Below, piece after piece: positions 27,320-36,194 of a stretch of 64,000 nucleotides of DNA; positions within the stretch are counted from its first letter, which is position 1, and each line of letters starts with the position of its first letter. Source of the stretch: Acinetobacter parvus DSM 16617 = CIP 108168. GTDB lineage: Bacteria; Pseudomonadota; Gammaproteobacteria; Pseudomonadales; Moraxellaceae. Both the position numbers and the translations under genes were made by a program. The notes below the pieces were generated by a model, which was not told the DNA's origin, ran no database searches, and saw only the letters and a list, made by a program, of their open reading frames with translations. The stretch is from the NCBI RefSeq assembly GCF_000368025.1, contig NZ_KB849211.1, forward strand, positions 640,853-704,852, in the 5' to 3' direction.

Positions 27320-28121
27320 TCACTTTGGTTTTACGAATCATTTTATACAACAGGCTTGGTGACAAACGGGACACCAATACGCCCAGTTGTTCTTTCTTGC
27401 CGCCGACAACTACATATTCCTCACCTGCCATCAAAGCCTCAACAACTCGCTGGGCAAATACATCGGCATCCAAACCATTTTCAATGGCTTCATCCTGATA
27501 GCCCTGTGGCTTACCCTCACCATTTAAGGCATTAAAAGAGACATTGGTTTTAACAAAGCCTGGGAAAACCACCGAAACCTCAACCCCATCTTTTGAAACC
27601 TCGGCGCGAAGACTGTTTGCCCACATATGAATCGCCGCTTTGGCAGCTGAATAACTGGCGCGATATTGTGTACCCAATAGGCCCGCCACACTGGAGACAA
27701 ATACCACCCGACCAGACTTTTGTTTGAGGAATGTTGGTAACACAGTCTTGGTAAAGAACACCTGTGAAAAATAATCTACTTCCATGATGGCACGTTCAGT
27801 TTGCATGGTGGTGTCCTGAATCAGGGCACGCTGGCTCAGACCTGCATTGTTGATAAGCCAGTCAATTCGCCCTTTGCATGCCAAAACCTGTTCATGCGCA
27901 TGACGTACCTGGGCTTCATCAGTAATATCAGCGGCAATTGAAACATGACGTTCTGGCTTGAACAAACCGACACGCACAGCTTCCAGTTCATCATAACGGC
28001 GTGAAGTCAGCACCACCTGCGCACCCTGCAAGGCACATTCCCTTGCCAGCGCCTTGCCCAAACCAGAAGAAGCCCCTGTAATCCATACCACTTTATTTTC
28101 AAGGTTTTTTAGCTTTGCCAT
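27315..28121 (-). CDS. short-chain dehydrogenase/reductase
   Basis: A 268-aa SDR oxidoreductase. The cofactor motif TGASSGLGKALA is at about residues 15-26, NNAG at about 90, catalytic Ser at SSVAG, and the YSAAK catalytic Tyr/Lys pair at about 157-161. Complete classical SDR. The substrate is unknown. It follows a 220-aa gene of unknown function by 12 nt, giving a two-gene operon. Confidence 0.9.
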   Translation of the reverse strand: MAKLKNLENKVVWITGASSGLGKALARECALQGAQVVLTSRRYDELEAVRVGLFKPERHVSIAADITDEAQVRHAHEQVLACKGRIDWLINNAGLSQRALIQDTTMQTERAIMEVDYFSQVFFTKTVLPTFLKQKSGRVVFVSSVAGLLGTQYRASYSAAKAAIHMWANSLRAEVSKDGVEVSVVFPGFVKTNVSFNALNGEGKPQGYQDEAIENGLDADVFAQRVVEALMAGEEYVVVGGKKEQLGVLVSRLSPSLLYKMIRKTKVK

Positions 28122-28133
28122 ATCAATGATCCC

Positions 28134-28796
28134 CTATGCCTGATGACGCATAAATTTCAAGAAGTAATCCACATAAATGACCGCAACCTGCTGATCCAGT
28201 TGAGTGCCTAGTTTTTCCAAACGTTTATAGCCTAGATGTGTGGTCATGTTGATCACGCCATTGAGGGTTTTATCCACCACAAAATTAAACTTCAGGCATT
28301 TTTTCGGTTCACGAATTAAATGGGTCACACCGACATCAATCACATCGGTCAGCAGTTTCAACGCATTTACCGTTTCATGACGGTCTCCACCAGCAAGCTT
28401 ATGGCTTGAGCTTTTCACCTGTTGTGCAAGCTGCTGTTCAATTGGATAGGTCATGTAAACCTTTTCATCTTCAAGCTGAATGGTTTTGGAAAGATATTCC
28501 ACCACAGGAACCAATCGGTCATTGCCAAAAAATGAAACTGACCACGGCATATATTTGCGAATGGCTTCCAGAATTTGCTGAATCACCTTTTCGGATTCGC
28601 CTGTTTGGGAATGATGCTGGTTTTCCTGTAGCAGCACCATAAAAACCTGTTCAATCACTTCACAAGCCATTTCTGACAGGACATTCCCCAAAGCATTTGC
28701 CTGACTTTCCTTACTGCCCTGTAATAACTGCGCTCGAATATGCGCAAATCTCGCGTATGTATCCGCATGAATATTTAAAAAAACGGCGGTGTTCAT
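28134..28796 (-). CDS. conserved protein of unknown function
   Basis: A 220-aa soluble, mostly helical protein. I do not recognise a named domain. Notable are the even helical pattern, one Cys near the middle of each half, and a C-terminal helix ending in FLKFMRHQA. It is the first gene of an operon with the SDR dehydrogenase. Confidence 0.65.
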   Translation of the reverse strand: MNTAVFLNIHADTYARFAHIRAQLLQGSKESQANALGNVLSEMACEVIEQVFMVLLQENQHHSQTGESEKVIQQILEAIRKYMPWSVSFFGNDRLVPVVEYLSKTIQLEDEKVYMTYPIEQQLAQQVKSSSHKLAGGDRHETVNALKLLTDVIDVGVTHLIREPKKCLKFNFVVDKTLNGVINMTTHLGYKRLEKLGTQLDQQVAVIYVDYFLKFMRHQA

Positions 28797-29204
28797 TCTA
28801 ATTACCCTAATTCTTAGATTGCATAAAATAAGGGCTTGTTCAACAAGCCCTTATTTTTCCATCAAACTGTTTTATATCATTTTTGGCTTTTTACACGCCG
28901 AATTTACCATATTCTATTCCGCATCAACATGCATAAATGCCAAAAAATGGTTGACCGTGTGTTGCTTCATTAATTTTTAGTAAAATTGAATAACTCATCT
29001 GAACCATCCTCTCATTCATATTTTAATATTGTTATGTTGTTGTTTTATGCATCTACATAGGATAATTATGTGACACAGAACACATAATTCAAGGTTTTAT
29101 CGTTAAAAAACCAACGCATTTCATCGGCTTTTTTAGATGAAAATCTTGGCGGTTTTTTTGCTACAATAGATCCAATTTTTTATTCAATTTTAATCTTCTG
29201 TACT
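28797..29204. promoter_or_regulatory. divergent intergenic region with a strong hairpin, upstream of valS
   Basis: A 408-nt gap. AAATAAGGGCTTG (28826-28838) pairs with CAAGCCCTTATTT (28844-28856), a 13-bp stem with T and A tracts that looks like a bidirectional terminator, although no known gene ends here. On the minus strand beyond it lies an 18-codon frame (28914-28970) followed in frame by another short stretch, perhaps a decayed small gene. A TACAAT hexamer about 40 nt before valS may be its -10. Confidence 0.4.
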
Positions 29205-32102
29205 ATGACTGACGCTCAATCTGCTCAAAATATTGCAACCACTTACGATCCAACCGAGATCGAAAAGAAATGGTATCAAATCTGGGAACAACAGGGTTAC
29301 TTCAAACCATCAGGTCAGGGTGAATCATTCTGTATCATGATTCCACCGCCAAACGTGACAGGTAGCCTGCACATGGGGCATGGCTTTAACAATGCCATTA
29401 TGGATGCCTTGACTCGCTATAACCGTATGATGGGTAAAAACACCTTATGGCAACCAGGCACAGACCATGCGGGGATTGCAACGCAGATGGTGGTCGAGCG
29501 TCAACTCGGTTTGCAAGGTGTGACCCGTCATGACTTGGGTCGTGACAAGTTCATCGACAAAGTTTGGGAATGGAAAGAACAATCTGGCGGAACGATTACC
29601 AAGCAAATCCGCCGTTTAGGTTCATCTGTGGACTGGTCTCGTGAACGCTTTACCATGGATGATGGTCTATCCAATGCCGTAAAGGAAGTGTTTGTGCGTT
29701 TGCACGAAGATGGCTTGATCTATCGTGGCAAGCGTTTGGTGAACTGGGACCCTAAACTGCAAACTGCCCTTTCTGACCTTGAAGTTGAAAGCAAGGAAGA
29801 AAAAGGCTCATTGTGGCACTTTAAGTATTTCTTTGAAGATAAATCACTGAAAACCAAAGATGGTAATGACTATCTTGTGGTGGCAACCACACGTCCAGAA
29901 ACTTTATTAGGCGATACAGCAGTTGCGGTACATCCTGAAGATGAACGTTATGCACACCTGATTGGTAAAAACATTATTCTCCCAATTACAGGTCGTTTAG
30001 TACCTGTGGTGGCTGATGAATATGTCGAAAAAGATTTCGGTACTGGCTGTGTGAAAATCACCCCAGCGCATGACTTCAATGACTATGAAGTCGGTAAACG
30101 CTGTAACTTAGCCATCATCAACATCTTCAACAAAAATGCCGAAGTGTTGGCTGAGTTTGAATATATCGCCAAAGCGGGTGAGCAAATTTCTCAACTGTTG
30201 CCTGCCCCTGCGGACTATATTGGTTTAGAGCGTTTTGCTGCCCGTAAAAAGTTGGTTGAACAAGCGGAAACTGAAGGCTGGTTAGATCAAATCCAACCTT
30301 ATGACTTGAAAGCACCGCGCGGTGATCGTTCAGGTGTGATCGTTGAACCATTATTGACTGATCAATGGTATGTGAAGATTGCGCCACTTGCTGAACCTGC
30401 AATCGAAGCAGTTCAGGATGGTCGTATTAAGTTTGTGCCTGAGCAATATACCAATATGTATATGTCATGGATGCGTGACATTCAGGACTGGTGTATTTCG
30501 CGTCAACTGTGGTGGGGCCACCGTATTCCTGCCTGGTATGATGCCGAGGGCAATGTGTATGTGGGACGCAATGAAGAAGACGTTCGTGCCAAAAACAACA
30601 TCGCTGCTGACATTGAATTAAATCAGGATGAAGATGTACTGGATACATGGTTCTCCTCTGCGCTTTGGACGTTCTCAACTTTAGGTTGGACTGGCGATGC
30701 ACAGAAAGATGCAGCCAACGTTTTCCTTAAAACGTTCCACCCGACTGATGTGTTGGTGACAGGTTTTGACATCATCTTCTTCTGGGTTGCCCGTATGATC
30801 ATGATGACCATGCACTTCATGAAAAATGAAGATGGTTCATCACAAGTTCCATTCAAGACGGTTTACGTTCATGGCTTGGTCCGTGATGGTGAAGGTCAGA
30901 AGATGTCGAAGTCCAAGGGCAACGTACTTGATCCGTTAGACTTGATTGACGGTATTGATCTTGAAAGTCTGGTTGCGAAACGTACCACTGGCTTAATGAA
31001 TCCGAAAGACGCAGCGAAGATTGAGAAATCAACCCGTAAAGAATTTCCAGACGGCATCAATGCCTACGGTACAGATGCAGTTCGTTTTACGTTCTGTGCG
31101 CTTGCCAATACGGGTCGTGACATCAAGTTCGATCTAAAACGCGTTGAAGGCTACCGTAATTTCTGTAACAAGATTTGGAACGCGACCCGTTTCGTATTGA
31201 TGAATGTTGAGGGGCAAACCGTTGGTCAGGAAGCGCGTCCTGATTTATGGGAACTTCCTGAACAATGGATCATCAGCCGTTTACAGAAAGTGGAAGCTGC
31301 GGTGCATCAAGCATTTGCCACCTACCGTTTAGACCTTGCGGCGCAAGCAATCTATGACTTTATCTGGAATGAATACTGCGACTGGTATGTCGAACTGACC
31401 AAGCCTGTGCTTAATGATGCCAATGTGTCAGAAGAACGTAAGGCAGAAGTTCGCCGTGTGTTACTTGCAGTAATGGAAGCTTCTTTACGTTTGGCACATC
31501 CGTTAATGCCGTATTTGACTGAAGAAATCTGGCAAACCCTTGCACCAATGTTGGGCAAAGGTGGCGCAACCATCATGACCGCACAATATCCTGTGCCTGA
31601 TCAAGCGAAGATCAATGATCAAGCTGAAGCAGATATGCAGTGGTTACAAGGCCTGATTGGTGCGGTACGTAACATTCGTGGTGAAATGGGCTTGGGTAAT
31701 GCGCGTTTATTGCCTGTATTGCTGCAAAACATTTCTGATACTGAACGTGAGCAAATCACCCGTATTGAAGCATTATTTAAGGCATTGGCTAAAGTTGAAA
31801 GCATTACATTCTTGGTTGACGGCGAACAACCGCCATTATCTTCTTCTTCTGTTGTGGGTCATGTTTCTGTATTTGTTCCAATGAAGGGTTTAATTGACCC
31901 GAAAGCTGAATTAGGTCGTTTGCAGAAAGACCTGGATAAGGTTCAAAAGCAACATGATCAAATCGCAACTAAACTTTCTAACGAAAGTTTTGTCGCTAAA
32001 GCACCAGCAGCCGTTGTTGATGGTGAAAAAGTCAAATTGGCTGAGTTCGCTGACCAATTAGCGAAGATTAAAGCGAATATGGAGCAAATTGCAAGTTTAT
32101 AA
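29205..32102 (+). CDS. valS: valyl-tRNA synthetase
   Basis: A 965-aa class I aminoacyl-tRNA synthetase charging tRNA-Val. HIGH-type motif PNVTGSLHMGHG (about residues 49-60), editing domain with TTRPETLLGDTAVAVHPED, KMSKS motif GQKMSKSKGN, and the C-terminal coiled-coil tRNA arm. The length is normal. A 12-bp hairpin follows the stop codon. Confidence 0.98.
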   Translation: MTDAQSAQNIATTYDPTEIEKKWYQIWEQQGYFKPSGQGESFCIMIPPPNVTGSLHMGHGFNNAIMDALTRYNRMMGKNTLWQPGTDHAGIATQMVVERQLGLQGVTRHDLGRDKFIDKVWEWKEQSGGTITKQIRRLGSSVDWSRERFTMDDGLSNAVKEVFVRLHEDGLIYRGKRLVNWDPKLQTALSDLEVESKEEKGSLWHFKYFFEDKSLKTKDGNDYLVVATTRPETLLGDTAVAVHPEDERYAHLIGKNIILPITGRLVPVVADEYVEKDFGTGCVKITPAHDFNDYEVGKRCNLAIINIFNKNAEVLAEFEYIAKAGEQISQLLPAPADYIGLERFAARKKLVEQAETEGWLDQIQPYDLKAPRGDRSGVIVEPLLTDQWYVKIAPLAEPAIEAVQDGRIKFVPEQYTNMYMSWMRDIQDWCISRQLWWGHRIPAWYDAEGNVYVGRNEEDVRAKNNIAADIELNQDEDVLDTWFSSALWTFSTLGWTGDAQKDAANVFLKTFHPTDVLVTGFDIIFFWVARMIMMTMHFMKNEDGSSQVPFKTVYVHGLVRDGEGQKMSKSKGNVLDPLDLIDGIDLESLVAKRTTGLMNPKDAAKIEKSTRKEFPDGINAYGTDAVRFTFCALANTGRDIKFDLKRVEGYRNFCNKIWNATRFVLMNVEGQTVGQEARPDLWELPEQWIISRLQKVEAAVHQAFATYRLDLAAQAIYDFIWNEYCDWYVELTKPVLNDANVSEERKAEVRRVLLAVMEASLRLAHPLMPYLTEEIWQTLAPMLGKGGATIMTAQYPVPDQAKINDQAEADMQWLQGLIGAVRNIRGEMGLGNARLLPVLLQNISDTEREQITRIEALFKALAKVESITFLVDGEQPPLSSSSVVGHVSVFVPMKGLIDPKAELGRLQKDLDKVQKQHDQIATKLSNESFVAKAPAAVVDGEKVKLAEFADQLAKIKANMEQIASL

Positions 32103-32110
32103 TTATGACT

Positions 32111-32141
32111 AGCGTATTGAATAAAATATATTCAATACGCT
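32111..32141. terminator. hairpin after valS
   Basis: AGCGTATTGAAT pairs with ATTCAATACGCT, a perfect 12-bp stem with a 7-nt loop. There is no clear T run after it, so it may stabilise the 3' end rather than terminate. Confidence 0.5.
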
Positions 32142-32201
32142 AAACAGAGGTGGTCCCACTTGTTTGAACAACTAAAAGCTTATTTACAGGCTCAAACCAC
32201 T

Positions 32202-33392
32202 TTAAAAATTAAATGACCAGCCGAATGCTCTATTTTTAAGTAAGTTTTTTAAACAATCAAAATCCTTATAACTATTTAAACACTGTTCATCTTGTAATAG
32301 CTTTCTTCGAATTTCCCTCAAATCATATTGGTACTTCTTAGCCAAATCAGCAGGTTTAAAAGTGTGTTTATAAAAACCTGAGCTTTTCCAATCAAATGAG
32401 TAAATAATGTGATCTAACTCCATTTGCAATTGCTCAATTTGATCTTCTAGCAATAGATTATAAGATTTCAAATGTTCATTTGCGATTTTAACTGCTTGTT
32501 TTTGATCACCTTGTTCTGTATAAGCACGTAACTTTAATAGCGTAAGTAAATCTTTTTCTTCAAGTGCAGTATTTGCTTGCTGCAAGAGCTCGGTTTTGTC
32601 TATACGTTTTTGCTCATCCCGTTCACGATCAGGATGGATCACAGAGGCAATTTTTAAATAAATGCTTTTTAATGACTGCCCTGCCATTTTTTTTGCATCT
32701 TCAAGTTGCATTTGCTTCTTTAAAATTTTCTTTTTTTCTTTTTCTGCAAACTTTTGATATGCTTCACGTTCATGATCATTCAGTTGATTTTGAATGAAAT
32801 CAGCTTCCTCTCGATCAAATTTTTCTTTTACTTTTTGCATAAACTCTTCAAGATTTTCGAGATCAAAATCAAAGTCAATCCAGTCCTCAGACACACCCAA
32901 TTGATCTGCAAGAATTTCTTTCATCACTTGTTTTTCCATCATTTCATCAACATCATGCTCTGAATGAAAATCATCCTCTGTATCATCTACTTGTGATGTA
33001 GGCAAATGATCATGGTCTTCTAAAATTTTATAAAATTGAGCAATGACGATGGTCAATTTATGTTGTTCTTCAGACAGATTGGGATTATTTAAAAGTTGAC
33101 TCACTAAAATTGAGATTTTTTGATCTAAACGCTCTAAATGGGTTTTAGCAAATTTATGCGATTGTTTATATTGCCAAAGTACCTCTAGTTGACTAAATAA
33201 AACTTGGTGCCATTGAGCATATAATGGCAAGAGTTCAACACTTGCATCCTGCTGTACTTTTTGTTGTGCTTGTTGCCACTCAACCAAAGAGAGTTGTAAT
33301 TTCTCAATTTTTTGAATCTGACGATTAAACTTTTTTTGTTGTGGAGATAAATTTTCAGTTTCTTGATACAAACTTAAATCTAAAATGCTCAT
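32202..33392 (-). CDS. coiled-coil protein with a J-domain-like C-terminal region
   Basis: A 396-aa hydrophilic, helix-rich protein. The first ~120 residues are Gln/Lys/Leu-rich, and an acidic stretch (about 133-180) precedes a basic coiled coil. The region at about residues 240-275 (LKSIYLKIASVIHPDRERDE) holds the HPD tripeptide expected between helices II and III of a DnaJ domain, with the helix II pattern YxKIA ahead of it. It could be a DnaK co-chaperone. Partner genes are not evident; it is alone between valS and the toxin-antitoxin pair. Confidence 0.6.
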   Translation of the reverse strand: MSILDLSLYQETENLSPQQKKFNRQIQKIEKLQLSLVEWQQAQQKVQQDASVELLPLYAQWHQVLFSQLEVLWQYKQSHKFAKTHLERLDQKISILVSQLLNNPNLSEEQHKLTIVIAQFYKILEDHDHLPTSQVDDTEDDFHSEHDVDEMMEKQVMKEILADQLGVSEDWIDFDFDLENLEEFMQKVKEKFDREEADFIQNQLNDHEREAYQKFAEKEKKKILKKQMQLEDAKKMAGQSLKSIYLKIASVIHPDRERDEQKRIDKTELLQQANTALEEKDLLTLLKLRAYTEQGDQKQAVKIANEHLKSYNLLLEDQIEQLQMELDHIIYSFDWKSSGFYKHTFKPADLAKKYQYDLREIRRKLLQDEQCLNSYKDFDCLKNLLKNRAFGWSFNF

Positions 33393-33621
33393 GACTTTAT
33401 TTCAATACAAATGCGATTTGACTCAATATTTTAACAGAAAGCATGCCTACGACCATTTGTTTTAAAAGTAAAATTCTTATCTCATAAAACCCCATGCCCC
33501 AACAACATCTCCCCGCCACTCAGCTTTTTCATATACTTTAAACGTTCTTTTTTCCCACTTCAACTGCGGCTTTAAATCAGTACAATCGGCATCTTATACT
33601 TACTAGACTCGCCTTACAAAA

Positions 33622-33640
33622 TGTACAATTCAAATGTACA
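33622..33640 (+). promoter_or_regulatory. Phd/YefM-type operator (two TGTACA boxes)
   Basis: TGTACA occurs at 33622-33627 and 33635-33640, centres 13 bp apart, just before the antitoxin. TGTACA is the reported core recognised by YefM-type antitoxins, so autoregulation is likely. Confidence 0.6.
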
Positions 33641-33660
33641 TCTAAATAGGACAAATAATA

Positions 33661-33932
33661 TGAACAACATTCCATTTAGCCAAGTCCGAGCCAATCTTGC
33701 GCAACTGATACAACAAAGCAAACAAGGTCAACCGATTTTTATTTCACAACGAGGGCAAACCTCTGCGGTGCTCTTATCTTTCAATGACTATCAAAAATTA
33801 GGTCATCAGCCACAAAGTCTTATGCAGGCATGATCAGCATGGCATCAACAACATATACAAGATTTACAAAATGAGACTGATGATTTTCAGCCTGAACGCT
33901 CACAAGAACAGGGGCGAAATTTTTCATGGTAA
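33661..33932 (+). pseudogene. Phd/YefM antitoxin interrupted by an in-frame TGA
   Basis: The DNA-binding N-terminal part is intact (MNNIPFSQVRANLAQLIQQS, then GQPIFISQRGQTSAVLLSF). ATG 33661 has AGGA upstream; an ATG at 33621 is in frame but overlaps the operator. A TGA at 33831-33833 stops the product after 57 residues. Beyond it the same frame continues cleanly (SAWHQQHIQDLQNETDDF, ending GRNFSW) to TAA at 33930-33932, overlapping the toxin start as ATGGTAA. The bases GCATG-ATCA-GCATG show that a 9-bp insertion with a duplicated GCATG brought in the stop. The lost part is the toxin-neutralising tail. Confidence 0.75.
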
Positions 33933-34360
33933 ATTCTACCCTATCTCATATTAGTTATCTCCTAGATACCAACATCATTTCTGAATTGATCAAGCCACAA
34001 CCCAATCAGCATGTCATTTCGCAATTTCAACTGTATCAACATGAAATTGCAATTCCGAGCTTAGTTTGGAATGAACTTCGATTTGGTTGGCTTAAAATGC
34101 CTCAAGGGCAAGGTAAAGAAATGATTGGTTCTTTTTTACATGACATTGTCAGTCTGATTCCCACTCTTTCTTATCATGAATCTGCTGCCAAAATTCATGC
34201 TGAAATTCGCTTAGAAGCACAACAAAATGGGCTTAATATTCCCTTTGCAGATGGACAGATTGCAGCAATCGCAATGGCTCAAGGCTTAGCTTTAGTCACT
34301 CGTAATAGCAAAGACTTTCAAAATATTTCAGGTTTAAGGTTGGTCAATTGGTTTAGATAA
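33926..34360 (+). CDS. PIN-domain (VapC-like) toxin ribonuclease
   Basis: A 144-aa VapC-type PIN nuclease that would cleave RNA (tRNA or rRNA in known cases). The acidic active-site residues are all present: Asp in YLLDTNIISELI, Glu in VWNELRFG, Asp in FADGQIAAIA and Asp in VTRNSKDF. Its start overlaps the original end of the antitoxin frame (ATGGTAA), the normal coupling for such pairs. The toxin looks intact even though its antitoxin is shortened. Confidence 0.88.
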   Translation: MVNSTLSHISYLLDTNIISELIKPQPNQHVISQFQLYQHEIAIPSLVWNELRFGWLKMPQGQGKEMIGSFLHDIVSLIPTLSYHESAAKIHAEIRLEAQQNGLNIPFADGQIAAIAMAQGLALVTRNSKDFQNISGLRLVNWFR

Positions 34361-34450
34361 CCCGATTTTTTCCATATTCAGCAACAATTTTGTGCTCTTT
34401 TTAAGCAAATCGCACCACTTTTCATCAAAATTACAATTTAAATTCTAAAT

Positions 34451-34466
34451 TGGTGCGTTTTTTGCA
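34451..34466 (+). promoter_or_regulatory. candidate sigma-54 promoter of amt
   Basis: TGGTGCG-TTTT-TTGCA matches the -24/-12 sigma-54 pattern with GG and GC exactly 10 bases apart, 132 nt before the amt start. TTGGTGC recurs near 34530, and GCACCA at about 34417 could be an NtrC half-site. Ammonium transporter genes are classic NtrC/sigma-54 targets. Confidence 0.5.
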
Positions 34467-34597
34467 TTATAAAATTCATCAAATTGAGTTGTTTCACGAC
34501 AACTTGAGTTTTTAGATTTACTAAATCTATTTTGGTGCAAAAAACGAATCAAATATTTGTATCAAAACCGAATTTAGCACTTTTTTTGAGCACTACT

Positions 34598-35785
34598 ATG
34601 CAAAACGTAGATCTATTTTTCTTACTGCTCGGTGCAGTACTGGTATTGGCAATGCATGCTGGCTTTGCATTTTTGGAACTGGGTACAGTACGCCATAAAA
34701 ACCAGGTCAATGCGCTCAGCAAAATCTTAACTGATTTTGCCATTTCAGCTATTGCCTATTTCTTTGTGGGCTACTGGATTGCATACGGACAGAATTTTTT
34801 CCATGCGGGCACTACCTTGGCTGCCGATCATGGCTACAACCTGATGCGCTGTTTCTTCCTGCTCACCTTTGCCGCCGCCATTCCAGCGATTATCTCTGGT
34901 GGTATTGCTGAACGTGCCAAAATGCGCTCCCAGGCCATTGCCACGCTGATTCTGGTCGCACTGATCTATCCGTTCTTTGAGGGCATGATCTGGAATGGCA
35001 ATTATGGCTTGCAGGGTTGGCTGGAAAAAACCTTTGGTGCAGGGTTCCATGACTTTGCAGGCTCAGTCGTTGTACATGCCATGGGTGGATGGATTGCATT
35101 GGCGGCGGTAATCCTGCTGGGTGCTCGAAATGGTCGCTATAAGAATGATGGCCGTGTCAGTGCCCATCCACCATCATCAATTCCATTCCTTGCTTTAGGC
35201 TCATGGATTCTGATTATAGGCTGGTTTGGCTTTAACGTGATGAGTGCGCAACGGGTGGAGGCCATCTCTGGTTTGGTGGCAATCAACTCACTGATGGCAA
35301 TGGTTGGCGGTACATTGGCTGCAAACTTTATGGGTAAAAATGACCCTGGTTTCCTGCACAATGGTCCATTGGCAGGTTTGGTCGCAATCTGTGCGGGTTC
35401 GGATATTGTGCATCCTATTGGTGCATTATTCATTGGCGGCGTTGCAGGTGCCCTGTTTGTTTACCTGTTTACTTATACACAAAACAAGCTCAAGGTAGAT
35501 GATGTACTGGGGGTATGGCCTTTACACGGTGTCTGTGGTGCATTTGGTGGCATCGCTGCGGGTATTTTGGGTCAGCAGGCTTTAGGCGGTTTGGGTGGCG
35601 TGTCCATCATTTCCCAAATCATTGGTACAAGCTTAGGTATTATCATTGCGCTGATTGGTGGTTTTGTCGTGTACGGCATCTTAAAAGCGACTTTGGGTAT
35701 CCGTCTTTCTCAGGAAGATGAATATCGCGGTGCAGACCTTTCCATTCACAAAATTTCGGCAAACTCTGAAGAATCCATGTTCTGA
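34598..35785 (+). CDS. amt: ammonium transporter
   Basis: A 395-aa Amt/MEP/Rh channel protein for ammonium uptake. About 11 membrane segments; AFLELGTVRHKNQVNALSKI near the N-terminus, FFLLTFAAAIPAIISGGIAE and DFAGSVVVHAMGGWIALAA are Amt hallmarks, and the pore His pair is present. I start it at ATG 34598 (MQNVDLFFLL), since the frame upstream to 34532 lacks a hydrophobic or conserved sequence. No glnK gene lies next to it. Confidence 0.93.
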   Translation: MQNVDLFFLLLGAVLVLAMHAGFAFLELGTVRHKNQVNALSKILTDFAISAIAYFFVGYWIAYGQNFFHAGTTLAADHGYNLMRCFFLLTFAAAIPAIISGGIAERAKMRSQAIATLILVALIYPFFEGMIWNGNYGLQGWLEKTFGAGFHDFAGSVVVHAMGGWIALAAVILLGARNGRYKNDGRVSAHPPSSIPFLALGSWILIIGWFGFNVMSAQRVEAISGLVAINSLMAMVGGTLAANFMGKNDPGFLHNGPLAGLVAICAGSDIVHPIGALFIGGVAGALFVYLFTYTQNKLKVDDVLGVWPLHGVCGAFGGIAAGILGQQALGGLGGVSIISQIIGTSLGIIIALIGGFVVYGILKATLGIRLSQEDEYRGADLSIHKISANSEESMF

Positions 35786-35819
35786 TGTGATTTAATGATT
35801 AGAAACGAGTATTCCTAAA

Positions 35820-35855
35820 ATTTCCCTTGTATGTGCAGACCTCACTACAAGGGAA
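35820..35855 (+). terminator. amt terminator
   Basis: TTCCCTTGTA and TACAAGGGAA pair across a 14-nt loop, followed by TAATTTT. Confidence 0.6.
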
Positions 35856-35966
35856 TAATTTTAAACATAAAAAATTTATTTCAAACATACATTTTAAATG
35901 TATTAGCTCGCTCCACATTTATTTTATAAATTTGTATTACCTTATAATATGAATAACATTTTTATT

Positions 35967-36082
35967 ATAATAACTGATGTTACGCACCTAGCCTATATGT
36001 TGTAAATTTTCAAAAATTCAACCACAATATATTGTGGTGAAAGTACCCAAAAATACACTTACTGAGTAACATCAGATAATAA
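35967..36082. mobile_element. MITE-like element with 7-bp target duplication
   Basis: CTGATGTTAC at 35974-35983 is inverted as GTAACATCAG at 36066-36075, bounding a 102-bp sequence without coding capacity and with an internal hairpin (ACCACAATATATTGTGGT). Both ends are flanked by ATAATAA (35967-35973 and 36076-36082). The short repeat and AT-rich flanks call for some caution. The parent insertion sequence is not in the window. Confidence 0.55.
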
Positions 36083-36104
36083 TAAAAATTATCATTCAAA
36101 TAAA

Positions 36105-36132
36105 TTTAATTTTTCTTTAAGTTTTGGTTAAT
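36105..36132 (+). promoter_or_regulatory. PmrA-box-like repeats upstream of the PAP2 phosphatase
   Basis: Three half-sites with 11-bp periodicity: TTTAAT (36105-36110), TTTAAG (36116-36121) and GTTAAT (36127-36132). The PmrA consensus is two YTTAAK half-sites spaced by 5 bp; the first two fit fully, the third has G for Y. A TATATT hexamer follows at 36135-36140. This would place the gene under PmrAB, encoded next door. Confidence 0.45.
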
Positions 36133-36194
36133 TTTATATTAAGTTCCATCATTTTAAATCTCAGTCCAATCTGCGCCATTATTATTTATTCATT

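Noticed and set aside
32145..32216. A short plus-strand frame starting with TTG (about 32163) reading LFEQLKAYLQAQTTLKIK
   Set aside because: Only about 18 codons with no clear Shine-Dalgarno sequence, and it overlaps the end of the J-domain-like gene on the other strand. Not enough to call a gene or a remnant.
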